DNA of 38,561 nt from Myxococcota bacterium (GTDB taxonomy: Bacteria; Myxococcota_A; UBA796; JAJRTE01): NCBI GenBank assembly GCA_024278455.1, contig JAJRTE010000169.1, positions 1 through 38,561 of the forward strand, given 5' to 3'. How positions within the stretch are numbered: the stretch's first letter is position 1; each line of letters begins with the position of its first letter. The position numbers and the translations under genes are program-made. Below the pieces are notes generated by a model. It made no database searches and was not told the origin of the DNA. It saw nothing but the letters and a program-made list of their open reading frames with translations. Positions 10,103-17,174 of the stretch are shown here, one piece after another.

Positions 10103-10647
10103 CGCGAGGACACGTGGCGTGGCATTCGTCCGCCCTCCGGAGCGGCGGCACCCGAGCCTGCAAGGCCGCCTGTCCGCCACGTGGGGCCGACGGCCAGCGG
10201 CGACTACCGGAAGATGCTCGTTTCCATGACGGACTGCGCCCATTGTCCCCCCGTATCGCACGTGGCCGCGACTTCCTGCCACGGGGCGCTCCTGAGCAGC
10301 GGATCGAGCACGAGCACGAACGCCAGGGGGCGCCATTCGACCCGGACCGTCCCGCGCGGTCGAAAAAACGTGGACGCGGCTTCCTGCCACGGGGCGCTCC
10401 TGAGCAGCGGATCGAGCACGAGCACGAGCACGAGCACGAACGCCAGGGGGCGCCATTCGACCCGGACCGTCCCTGGTGGATCAAGGTCGGGGTTCGTGTG
10501 ATTCCACGCACTTGCAGCCGGCCTTCACAATAGACTATAGCGGTGTGTCCATGGGATGCAATCACAAAAGAAAGGTCCGGGAAGGGGGCACCGAGCCGGA
10601 ACAGCCGGGCAGGATCCACGACGGCGGCCTGCCCCGATCCTTCGCTG
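10103..10647. other. Gene-free stretch with duplicated repeat element
   Basis: About 545 bases separate the prepilin-like gene and the DUF2807 gene. It holds the duplicated GAGCAC element (10273-10473) and the GCACTTGC box at 10508-10515. At about 10535-10545 there is a TATAGT -10-like hexamer on the minus strand, with a poor -35 (TTGCAT, 16 bases away). If that promoter were used for the DUF2807 gene, the transcript leader would carry both repeat copies. No protein-coding signal is convincing here. Confidence 0.55.
10273..10473. repeat. Duplicated element containing (GAGCAC)n, locus 2
   Basis: Two near-identical copies, 10273-10353 (81 bases) and 10381-10473 (93 bases), are separated by 27 bases. 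Each starts TTCCTGCCACGGGGCGCTCC, continues through the GCAGCGGATCGAG core and GAGCAC hexamers, and ends GGGGGCGCCATTCGACCCGG plus ACCGTCCC. The only clear difference is two versus four GAGCAC units, which accounts exactly for the 12-base length difference. The core plus hexamers also occurs at 61-150. The unit has no open frame of its own that looks coding, and I see no long terminal inverted repeats. Confidence 0.9.
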
Positions 10648-11166
10648 TCAGCATCCTGCCGCCGCGGCGGCGTCGAACGAGACATACTGGCCGGTCTCTG
10701 GATCGCGCCACCGGTCCGAGGCTTCGTCGAACACGTAGGGACAGGATTCGTCCGAAGGCTCGTCCTCGTCAGCCTGGTCGCCGCCTTCGCTCGAGTCGCC
10801 GGAGGCGTCGTCCGGGGGGGGCGGTGGAGGGGGGGCAGGAGGCGGCAGATCGGATGTGGCGCCATCCGGAAGCGATGGGGGAGCACCGTCATCCGGCACC
10901 CCATCCGGCGGCAAAGGGCCACCACCCGTGTCCTGTCCACCGCCTTGACCGCCCCTGTCCGGCCCACGGCCGTCCTCCAGGGACAAGAGCTTGCTGATAT
11001 CGACGCTCAGGCCGGCCACGCCGATGGTGAACCCATCCACGAACACCTGGGCCGCGGCGGTGATGGCCACGACAATGACCGCCACCATGACCAGGTATTC
11101 CGATGTGGTACTTCCCGGCGCACCACCACGCAGGGAAAACGCCCGGGTACGTTCTCGCCGGAACAT
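10648..11166 (-). CDS. Flp-type (type IVb) prepilin-like protein with acidic Pro-rich tail
   Basis: A 172-residue protein. The N-terminus is a basic leader, then GSTTSEY followed by a 20-residue hydrophobic helix (about 25-44). Cleavage after Gly18 would put Glu at +5 and Tyr at +6, the hallmark of Flp/TadE-type prepilins cut by a TadV-like peptidase. Unlike ordinary Flp pilins of 50-70 residues, it carries a tail of about 110 residues rich in Pro, Gly and Asp, including a run of Pro at about 121-131. It ends SFDAAAAAGC. The start at 11166 has GGGAGG four bases upstream. No tad genes (tadA, rcpA, tadV) lie in the window, so it is orphaned here. It could be a minor pseudopilin or a membrane-anchored surface protein. 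Confidence 0.72.
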   Translation of the reverse strand: MFRRERTRAFSLRGGAPGSTTSEYLVMVAVIVVAITAAAQVFVDGFTIGVAGLSVDISKLLSLEDGRGPDRGGQGGGQDTGGGPLPPDGVPDDGAPPSLPDGATSDLPPPAPPPPPPPDDASGDSSEGGDQADEDEPSDESCPYVFDEASDRWRDPETGQYVSFDAAAAAGC

Positions 11167-11406
11167 GAGGCCTCCCGTCGACCGTCGCCAACTGTCCGGA
11201 GGGCGCGGTGAGCGAGCCGCTGCTGCCCGAGTCTGCCTCGACGGCGATGGACACACGCCGACCCAATGGCTCATTCAACATGCCCCGGGGCAGCGACCCG
11301 TATCACTTCTCAATGTGTCGGATTCTGCACGACAGTGCAACCGCTTTCTTCCGCAGCGATACCGTGGCGCCGGATGACAGGCGGGGGACGTGGCCAAGGG
11401 CCCCGG

Positions 11407-12198
11407 TCAGGCTTGGCGGGTCCTCTCGAGAGCTATCAGCGCGGCACCGAGCGCTCCAATGGTGTCGGGGGCGTCCGGAACGGTGATCCGGCACCCGAGC
11501 ACCTCCTCGAGAGCATGGACCACGCCGGGATTCCTTGCCACGCCGCCCGACATGGCGACCTTCAGCCCACGAAGGTCTCGAGCGACCCTGCCGGCCAGGG
11601 CTCGAGTCCGGGTGGCGACAGCCTGGTGCAATCCCCAGACGATCTCTGCTACCTCGGTGCCTTCGGCGATGAGGGACACCACTTCACTCTCGGCAAACAC
11701 CGTGCACATGTTGCTGATGGTGAGGCCGCCACGGGCTCGAGCGCCTGCTTCGCTCATCTCCTCCAGGTCCATCTCGAGCACCCTGGCCATGGCCTCGAGG
11801 AATCTTCCGGTTCCAGCCGCGCACTTGTCGTTCATGGCGAACTCGAGAACCCGGCCTCGAGCGTCCAGCCTGATGGCCTTGCTGTCCTGCCCGCCGATGT
11901 CGATCAGCACGCCGGTCCCGGGCAAGACGGCGCTGATACCTTTGGCGTGGCAGGTTATCTCGGTCACCGCGGCGGCCCTGCCCGGTACCCGGTTGCGCCC
12001 GTACCCGGTGGACACCGTGGACACGACCCGGTCCGGAGAGACGCCGGCCCGTGAGAGCACCTCCTCCTTGGCCCGCCGGATGGCCTCGGCGTTCCGCGCG
12101 CCGGTCGGTACGACCGACCAGGCCACGACCTGCCGCCGATCGTCGATCAAGACAGCGTCACAGGTCAAACTGCCGATATCGATCCCCAGGTAGACCAT
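11407..12198 (-). CDS. HgdC/BadF-type activator ATPase of 2-hydroxyacyl-CoA dehydratases
   Basis: A 263-residue member of the ASKHA-fold BadF/BadG/BcrA/HgdC family. In characterised members a homodimer bridges one [4Fe-4S] cluster and uses ATP to inject a high-potential electron into a dehydratase or reductase. The phosphate-binding GIDIGS is at 5-10 and DIGGQDSK at 100-107. The cluster cysteines are Cys126 (NDKCAAGTGR) and Cys165 (NMCTVFAES), almost the same positions as in Acidaminococcus HgdC. SGGVARNPGV forms the adenosine motif. The start at 12198 has AAGGAG five bases upstream. That site lies just past the stop of a 68-aa gene, so translation is likely coupled. No hgdAB-type dehydratase subunits are present, so its client enzyme is encoded elsewhere or is the unknown small protein. 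Confidence 0.9.
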   Translation of the reverse strand: MVYLGIDIGSLTCDAVLIDDRRQVVAWSVVPTGARNAEAIRRAKEEVLSRAGVSPDRVVSTVSTGYGRNRVPGRAAAVTEITCHAKGISAVLPGTGVLIDIGGQDSKAIRLDARGRVLEFAMNDKCAAGTGRFLEAMARVLEMDLEEMSEAGARARGGLTISNMCTVFAESEVVSLIAEGTEVAEIVWGLHQAVATRTRALAGRVARDLRGLKVAMSGGVARNPGVVHALEEVLGCRITVPDAPDTIGALGAALIALERTRQA

Positions 12199-12207
12199 TG
12201 CGCTCCT

Positions 12208-12414
12208 TCAACCTCCCGAATGTTCGACCGCCTCGATCCCCGCCGCCAGCGCACCGGTGTACGCGACCGCTCGACGCACCTCGTCGCCGGTCACCTTTCG
12301 CCCCGACCAACGGCCGAGTTGGGTGCGAAACCGCTCGAGTCCCCCCGGCGAAGAACCAGAAGAACCGGATGGCTGATGCCGACCCCTTCCCTCTCGATCG
12401 TCCCTGTCGCTCAT
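12208..12414 (-). CDS. Small unknown protein, 68 aa, upstream of activator ATPase
   Basis: I do not recognise this protein. Residues 1-25 are hydrophilic and Ser/Gly-rich; residues 25-68 look folded and helical (LERFRTQLGRWSGRKVTGDE, then RRAVAYTGALAAGIEAVEHSGG). It ends ten bases before the HgdC-type ATPase start, and its last codons contain that gene's ribosome binding region. Its ATG has no ribosome binding site, but a good promoter-like pair ends only about 18 bases upstream, implying a leader of about 12 bases. That arrangement supports a real, nearly leaderless gene. The function is unknown; partnership with the ATPase is an inference from position only. Confidence 0.5.
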   Translation of the reverse strand: MSDRDDREGRGRHQPSGSSGSSPGGLERFRTQLGRWSGRKVTGDEVRRAVAYTGALAAGIEAVEHSGG

Positions 12415-12432
12415 CACGGGCGCATGTGCTGC

Positions 12433-12460
12433 ATTGTATCCTATCCAGTCGGGAAGCCAA
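12433..12460 (-). promoter_or_regulatory. Putative promoter for the 68-aa gene and HgdC-type ATPase
   Basis: On the minus strand TTGGCT (12455-12460, four of six) and TACAAT (12433-12438, five of six) are 16 bases apart. The predicted start near 12426 leaves a leader of about 12 bases before the ATG at 12414. It lies between divergent transcription units, so regulators bound here could also affect the C69 peptidase gene. Confidence 0.5.
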
Positions 12461-12624
12461 GCGAAGCTGCGATTTGATATGGACAGGGAGCGGGCAATCT
12501 CTGTAGACTTGGCGATCGGATGCGCGTCCGGGTGCAAACGGTGCCGCCGGCCGGGGCGACGAGCCCATTTCCCGGGCTCTTCAGGATGACGGCACGAACC
12601 TGCAACGACGGTGAGGAGGAAGCG

Positions 12625-14199
12625 ATGCGAACATACCTGGTGATGTCGTCCTTGGCGGTGGGGTGTGCGGCACTGCTGGCATCGAGCCCCGCGAAAGCCT
12701 GTACGTCGATCGTGGTGGGCAAGGGGGCCTCGGCGGACGGTTCCGTCATGACATCCCACACCGTGGACAGCCACCGGACGCCGTCGAGCATGACCATCGT
12801 GCCACCCAGACGGCACAAGCAAGGAACGCTGCTCCAGCTCGACCGGCGCAAGGAGGACGACTCGGGGGCGATGCCCAACTACAGCCGTGAGCCCACGGGG
12901 ATGATCCCCCAGGTCGCCGAGACGCATGGGTACCTCGCGCCGACATACGCCCCGATGAACGACAGCCAGTTGGCCATCGGGGAATCGACGTTCGGCGGTC
13001 GCGAGGAGCTGCACAGCGACAAGGGACTCATCGACTGCGAATGGCTCATCCGCTTGATGATGGAGCGCACCACGACGGCTCGAGGCGCCATCCGCCTGGC
13101 CGGGGAGCTGCTCGCCGAGTACGGCTGGAACGACGAGGGCGAGGCGCTCACCATCGTCGACAAAGAAGAGGCCTGGATCATGGAGATCGTGGGCCCCGGG
13201 AAGGGCAAGGTGGGAGCCATCTGGGCCGCGCGCCGCGTGCCTGACGACCACGTAAGCGTGGTGGCCAACGGTTCCCGCATCCGGACGCTCGATCTCGACA
13301 ATCCCGAGTTCTACATGGCGTCGGCAAACGTGGTGAGCGCGGCGGTGGAGATGGGATACTACGACCCGGAGAGCGCCCTACCCTTCCAGTTCTGCTACGC
13401 TTACAACCCCCAGGGGCGATACTCGGCCGCCGTGACCCGGCGCGAATGGCGAGTCCTCGACCTGCTCGCCCCATCGCTCAAGCTCGACCCCTACGCGGAG
13501 AACTACCCCTTTTCGGTCAAACCCGACGAGCCGGTGACGCCGCAGCGCATCATGGCGATCTTCCGCGATACCTTCGAGGGTACCGATTTCGACATGACCG
13601 CGTCATTCACGGTGACCGACGAGGAGACAGGCAAGACGGTGAAGAGTCCGCTGGCCAACCCGTTCATGCCCTATGATGCTAACAAGCTTTTCAAGATCAA
13701 CGGCGGTTGGGGCTGGCGCGGCGAGCGGACCATCGCGCGATGGTACACCATGTGGGCCACGGTGACCCAGTCCCGCTCGTGGCTGCCCGACCCGATCGGC
13801 GGTGTCGTCTGGCTCGGCTACGGCAACACGGCGATGACCACCTACGTCCCCATTTTCATGGGGGCGACCGACCTCCCCGAAACCTACAAGACGGACGGAC
13901 GCAGGACCGGGTTCAGCCGGGACGCGGCCTGGTGGGCCTTCAATCGCGTGGAAACCATCGCCGCACACCGATGGGGAGAGATGCGCAAGGATGTCGCCGC
14001 GGTTCGGGACCCCCTCCAGCAACGCTTCTTCGACGAACTGCCCGAAGTCGAAAAGACCGCCATGAAACTCCTCGAGAAGAAACCCAGGAAGGCCGCCGAA
14101 TACCTGACCGAATACGTCATGAACGCGGGCAACACGGTGGTCCAGGCCTACTGGGACCTCGGCGACGCCCTGTGGACCCGCTACGACGAGCAATGGTAG
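12625..14199 (+). CDS. Exported C69 family dipeptidase
   Basis: A 524-residue Ntn-hydrolase of peptidase family C69 (PepD-like). Characterised members cleave dipeptides using an N-terminal cysteine nucleophile exposed by processing. The N-terminus is a typical Sec signal peptide ending SSPAKA; cleavage would expose Cys26 at the start of CTSIVVGKGASADGSV, exactly the catalytic position. Further family blocks are visible, such as GESTFGGREE near 114, EEAWIMEIVGPGKG near 190 and DAWW-like DAAWWAFNRVE near 433. The start at 12625 has GAGGAGGAA just upstream; a longer reading from 12520 lacks similarity. Its site is the periplasm or cell exterior. It is divergent from the HgdC-type unit. Confidence 0.92.
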   Translation: MRTYLVMSSLAVGCAALLASSPAKACTSIVVGKGASADGSVMTSHTVDSHRTPSSMTIVPPRRHKQGTLLQLDRRKEDDSGAMPNYSREPTGMIPQVAETHGYLAPTYAPMNDSQLAIGESTFGGREELHSDKGLIDCEWLIRLMMERTTTARGAIRLAGELLAEYGWNDEGEALTIVDKEEAWIMEIVGPGKGKVGAIWAARRVPDDHVSVVANGSRIRTLDLDNPEFYMASANVVSAAVEMGYYDPESALPFQFCYAYNPQGRYSAAVTRREWRVLDLLAPSLKLDPYAENYPFSVKPDEPVTPQRIMAIFRDTFEGTDFDMTASFTVTDEETGKTVKSPLANPFMPYDANKLFKINGGWGWRGERTIARWYTMWATVTQSRSWLPDPIGGVVWLGYGNTAMTTYVPIFMGATDLPETYKTDGRRTGFSRDAAWWAFNRVETIAAHRWGEMRKDVAAVRDPLQQRFFDELPEVEKTAMKLLEKKPRKAAEYLTEYVMNAGNTVVQAYWDLGDALWTRYDEQW

Positions 14200-14359
14200 C
14201 CGCCGGCCCCGACCCGCTCGGTCCCACAGACAGCCTCAATCACCGCGAAGCAGTTGGCGGCCGGCATGACATCACGCCACACGGGACGATAAGGGGCACG
14301 GTTTCCCCGGCACGGGCCGCGGTTGCCTCGGCCCACAGACCATGGAAAGGAACAGGTGG

Positions 14360-15700
14360 ATGCGGACAACAGTGAGATGTATACAGCGTCATTTTGTTTC
14401 CAGACTGGCAGCCGCCGGAATGGCAACCCTCGTGGCGACAAGCCCGGGATGCGACAAGAATGATGGCGGCAGCCCGGCTTCGCGCGCGGGCTCGACACCG
14501 GCACGAGCACAGCCGGGTGCCGCCCCGGTCCTCACCCCCCCGGCCAGGACGGGCACGACCCTGTTTCTCGCCCAGGCCCAGTTCGAGGAGTCCACGGGGG
14601 AAGGTGGCAAGAAGACGAGCGTACCCGGACCGGCCAGGCTCGTCATCTACACCAAGGGCGAACGGCGGTGGTCCCGAAAGGTCGTCGAAGACTCGGACAG
14701 CAACGTGTTCCACAAGGCGCAGTGGTTTCGGCCCGCCAGTGGCGAACCCGGCGTCCTGACCATCGGCGCCCAGAAGGCCTACCTCAAACTGTGGCGGCGC
14801 CAAGGCGATACATGGACCGGGGCATCTCTCTGGCAACCCACTTTCGGCGGCACGTTCGACAGGCTTCGTGACTTCGAAGTGGCCGATGTCACCGGGGACG
14901 GGATCGACGACATCGTCATCGCCACCCACGACCAGGGCGTCGTCGCCGTCGTCTCCTGGGATGCGAGCCGGTACGTGGCCACGGAACTCGACCGGGAGCC
15001 GGATACGTTCGTCCACGAGATCGAACTCGGCGACGCCGACGGAGATGGAGACCTCGAGATCTTCGACACCCCCAGCCATCCGAACAAGCTGGACGGCTCG
15101 ATCCAGCCCGGGGCCATCGATATGTGGATGCTCGAGGACGGGCGCTGGACGAAGCGCCGCGTGGAGAACCTCACGACACGACATGCCAAGGAGATCCTGA
15201 CCATCACCCTGCCCGGGGAACGCAAGTCGGTCCTCCTGGCGTCCCTCGAGGGAGAACGGATCGGCGGCGGGGCCACCGGAGGCGACACCACACGCATCCG
15301 CCTGTACCGGCTGGAGAACGGCACCTTCGCGTCCACCGACATCGCCACGCTTCCAGGCAAGCTCTGCCGGTTCCTGACCTGGGGCGACACCGACGGCGAC
15401 GGCAAGAACGAGGTCATCGCGTTTACCAAGAGTTCCGGGATCTGGAAACTGGTTCCGGCCACCAACCCCTCAACGGCGTGGGAGAAAAGCCTCATCGCGA
15501 CCGGCTCGTCAGGCTTCGAGCACGCGGCCTACCTCTTCGACGCCAACGGGGACGGCCGAGACGAAATCTTCGTGGCATCGGACGACCAGCGCGAACTACG
15601 CTGCTACTGGTACGATGGCACACGCTACGTCCACGAAGTGCTGGACAGGCTCAAGGACAGGACCATAAGCTGGAACATCACCGCTACCCGGCTGGAGTGA
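14360..15700 (+). CDS. FG-GAP/VCBS-like lipoprotein
   Basis: A 446-residue predicted lipoprotein with lipobox TSPGC (Cys31) followed by a Gly/Ser/Pro-rich linker (about 32-65). The mature part has calcium-loop motifs of the FG-GAP/VCBS type: DVTGDGIDDIVIA near 180, DADGDGDLEIFD near 229, DTDGDGKNEVIA near 350 and DANGDGRDEIFVA near 398. A seven-bladed propeller is likely. I chose the ATG at 14360, with AGGA seven bases upstream, over the ATG at 14342, which has none. The gene follows the C69 peptidase by 160 bases on the same strand, with no terminator seen. The role is unknown; surface binding is the usual guess for such propellers. Confidence 0.82.
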   Translation: MRTTVRCIQRHFVSRLAAAGMATLVATSPGCDKNDGGSPASRAGSTPARAQPGAAPVLTPPARTGTTLFLAQAQFEESTGEGGKKTSVPGPARLVIYTKGERRWSRKVVEDSDSNVFHKAQWFRPASGEPGVLTIGAQKAYLKLWRRQGDTWTGASLWQPTFGGTFDRLRDFEVADVTGDGIDDIVIATHDQGVVAVVSWDASRYVATELDREPDTFVHEIELGDADGDGDLEIFDTPSHPNKLDGSIQPGAIDMWMLEDGRWTKRRVENLTTRHAKEILTITLPGERKSVLLASLEGERIGGGATGGDTTRIRLYRLENGTFASTDIATLPGKLCRFLTWGDTDGDGKNEVIAFTKSSGIWKLVPATNPSTAWEKSLIATGSSGFEHAAYLFDANGDGRDEIFVASDDQRELRCYWYDGTRYVHEVLDRLKDRTISWNITATRLE

Positions 15701-15830
15701 GGGGCGACCGGGTGGAGCGCTCCGACGGGGCCGCGGCCGGACCTTTCGCCCACGGCATCGCGCCCCAACCCCGCGAGACGGCACGACGCCCAAGTGACAG
15801 GGTGCCGGACCCCGAACCGGAGAAAGTATC

Positions 15831-16448
15831 ATGATCGAACTCTACACATGGACAACGCCCAACGGGTACAAGCCGCTCATCATGCTCGAGGAACTCGAGT
15901 GGCCCTACACCTTGCACCCCGTCGACCTCGGCAAGAAGGAGCAGTTCTCGGAGAGGTTCCTCCGCATCAACCCCAACGGGAAGATCCCCGCCATCGTGGA
16001 CTCGAGGGACGACGGAACCGTCTACCGGGTGTTCGAGTCGGGAGCGATTCTCATCTACCTCGCCGAACGCTCGAGGCGGTTCCTCGAAGCGTCCGGGCCG
16101 GCACGCTACGAGACGTTCCAGTGGCTCATGTTCCAGATGGCCGGCGTAGGTCCCATGATGGGCCAGGCCTACCACTTCGCCATCTCCGCCGAACAAAAGC
16201 TCCCCTACGCCATCAGCCGCTACCTCGACGAGACCCGGCGGCTCCTCGGTGTGCTCGACGGCCGGCTGGCACGCAGCGCCTACCTCGCCGGTGACTACTC
16301 CATCGCTGACATGGCCACCTATCCGTGGGTCGCCAGGCTCCCGGAACGCCTGGGGATAGACTGCGAGGCGTTTCCCAACATCCGCAGATGGGTCGACGAC
16401 ATCGCAAAACGCCCGGCCGTGGACCGCGCTTACCATGCGAACATGTAG
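15831..16448 (+). CDS. Glutathione S-transferase, YfcG/Nu-class-like
   Basis: A 205-residue cytosolic glutathione transferase. The thioredoxin-fold half begins MIELYTWTTPNGYKPLIMLE, with the TxNGxK signature (Thr9, Asn11, Gly12) of the YfcG/YghU Nu class, which binds glutathione disulfide and acts as a disulfide-bond reductase. NPNGKIPAIVD (about 45-55) holds the cis-Pro, and FESGAILIYLAE (about 66-77) the glutathione-binding ESGAI block. The C-terminal helical domain includes YLAGDYSIADMATYPWV. GGAGAAAG lies upstream of the ATG. It sits 130 bases after the lipoprotein gene and 69 bases before the zinc-ribbon gene, all co-directional. Confidence 0.92.
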   Translation: MIELYTWTTPNGYKPLIMLEELEWPYTLHPVDLGKKEQFSERFLRINPNGKIPAIVDSRDDGTVYRVFESGAILIYLAERSRRFLEASGPARYETFQWLMFQMAGVGPMMGQAYHFAISAEQKLPYAISRYLDETRRLLGVLDGRLARSAYLAGDYSIADMATYPWVARLPERLGIDCEAFPNIRRWVDDIAKRPAVDRAYHANM

Positions 16449-16517
16449 ACAGGCACACCAGGAAGCCGCGCGCAGCGGCCTCCTCGCCCTTCAGCCCAGC
16501 GGGGAATGACGCTTGCC

Positions 16518-17120
16518 ATGAACACGCCACTGAAATGTCCGTCGTGCAACGCCCAGATGGAACTCTCTTTCCTTACACCAAGGGACAAGATCGCCCGTTG
16601 CGGCTACTGCGGCACGGTGGTCGATCTCCCTGACGGTCCGGCCCCGACCGGCCCGGACGCCAGAGCCACGGACCGGCCGGGAGATGTGGGAGGAGCAACC
16701 AAGGAAGAGACCACCGAGGTGGAACAGGAGAAGGTGGGCGACGGCTACCGCGTCCGCACGACCGTCCGGGTCACGAAACGCACATCCACCACCCAGGTCG
16801 TTGACGAGGATTCACGGGACCTGCTCGATCAGGCCCGCCGATTGCTGGAAGATGCCGGCGACCAGCCCCTGACCTGGTCGAGCGCCAAGGAGACACGCCG
16901 CAAGCATGTCATCGTGTCTCCCGGCGCGGACGTCGATCTGCCCGCCGAGATGCGCCAGGTGTTGGCCGAACTGAGGACAGACATGCCACCGTTCCCGAAC
17001 ACCGGCGAGGAGGCCGAACGCACGACTCCCGCAACCGGCGCCGAAAACGAGCCACGCTCTGAATCCGGCACGCTTCCTTGGTGGAAGCGCATCTTTGGTC
17101 GATCTCGCTCGAGACGGTGA
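16518..17120 (+). CDS. Zinc-ribbon protein of unknown function
   Basis: About 200 residues. The N-terminus has a rubredoxin-knuckle-type zinc ribbon, CPSC at about residues 7-10 and CGYC at about 28-31. It is followed by an acidic, hydrophilic region with Thr/Glu-rich strands (VRTTVRVTKRTSTTQVV). The C-terminus ends WWKRIFGRSRSRR, a basic amphipathic tail that might touch the membrane. No enzyme domain is visible. The start is uncertain between ATG 16506, with a ribosome binding site too close, and ATG 16518, with GGGGA about 12 bases upstream. It converges on the kinase gene, with 54 bases between. Such ribbons usually bind nucleic acid or serve as protein-protein docking modules. Confidence 0.7.
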   Translation: MNTPLKCPSCNAQMELSFLTPRDKIARCGYCGTVVDLPDGPAPTGPDARATDRPGDVGGATKEETTEVEQEKVGDGYRVRTTVRVTKRTSTTQVVDEDSRDLLDQARRLLEDAGDQPLTWSSAKETRRKHVIVSPGADVDLPAEMRQVLAELRTDMPPFPNTGEEAERTTPATGAENEPRSESGTLPWWKRIFGRSRSRR

Positions 17121-17174
17121 ACAGCCGGGAGCGGCACCCTGGACGAGGCGGGACGCGCCCCCCGCAACGCGCCG

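Noticed and set aside
11325..11345. Sigma54 promoter for the prepilin-like gene
   Set aside because: TTGCAC-TGTCG-TGCA resembles the -24/-12 pattern, but the GC of the -12 element is displaced by one base and the -24 GG is TG.
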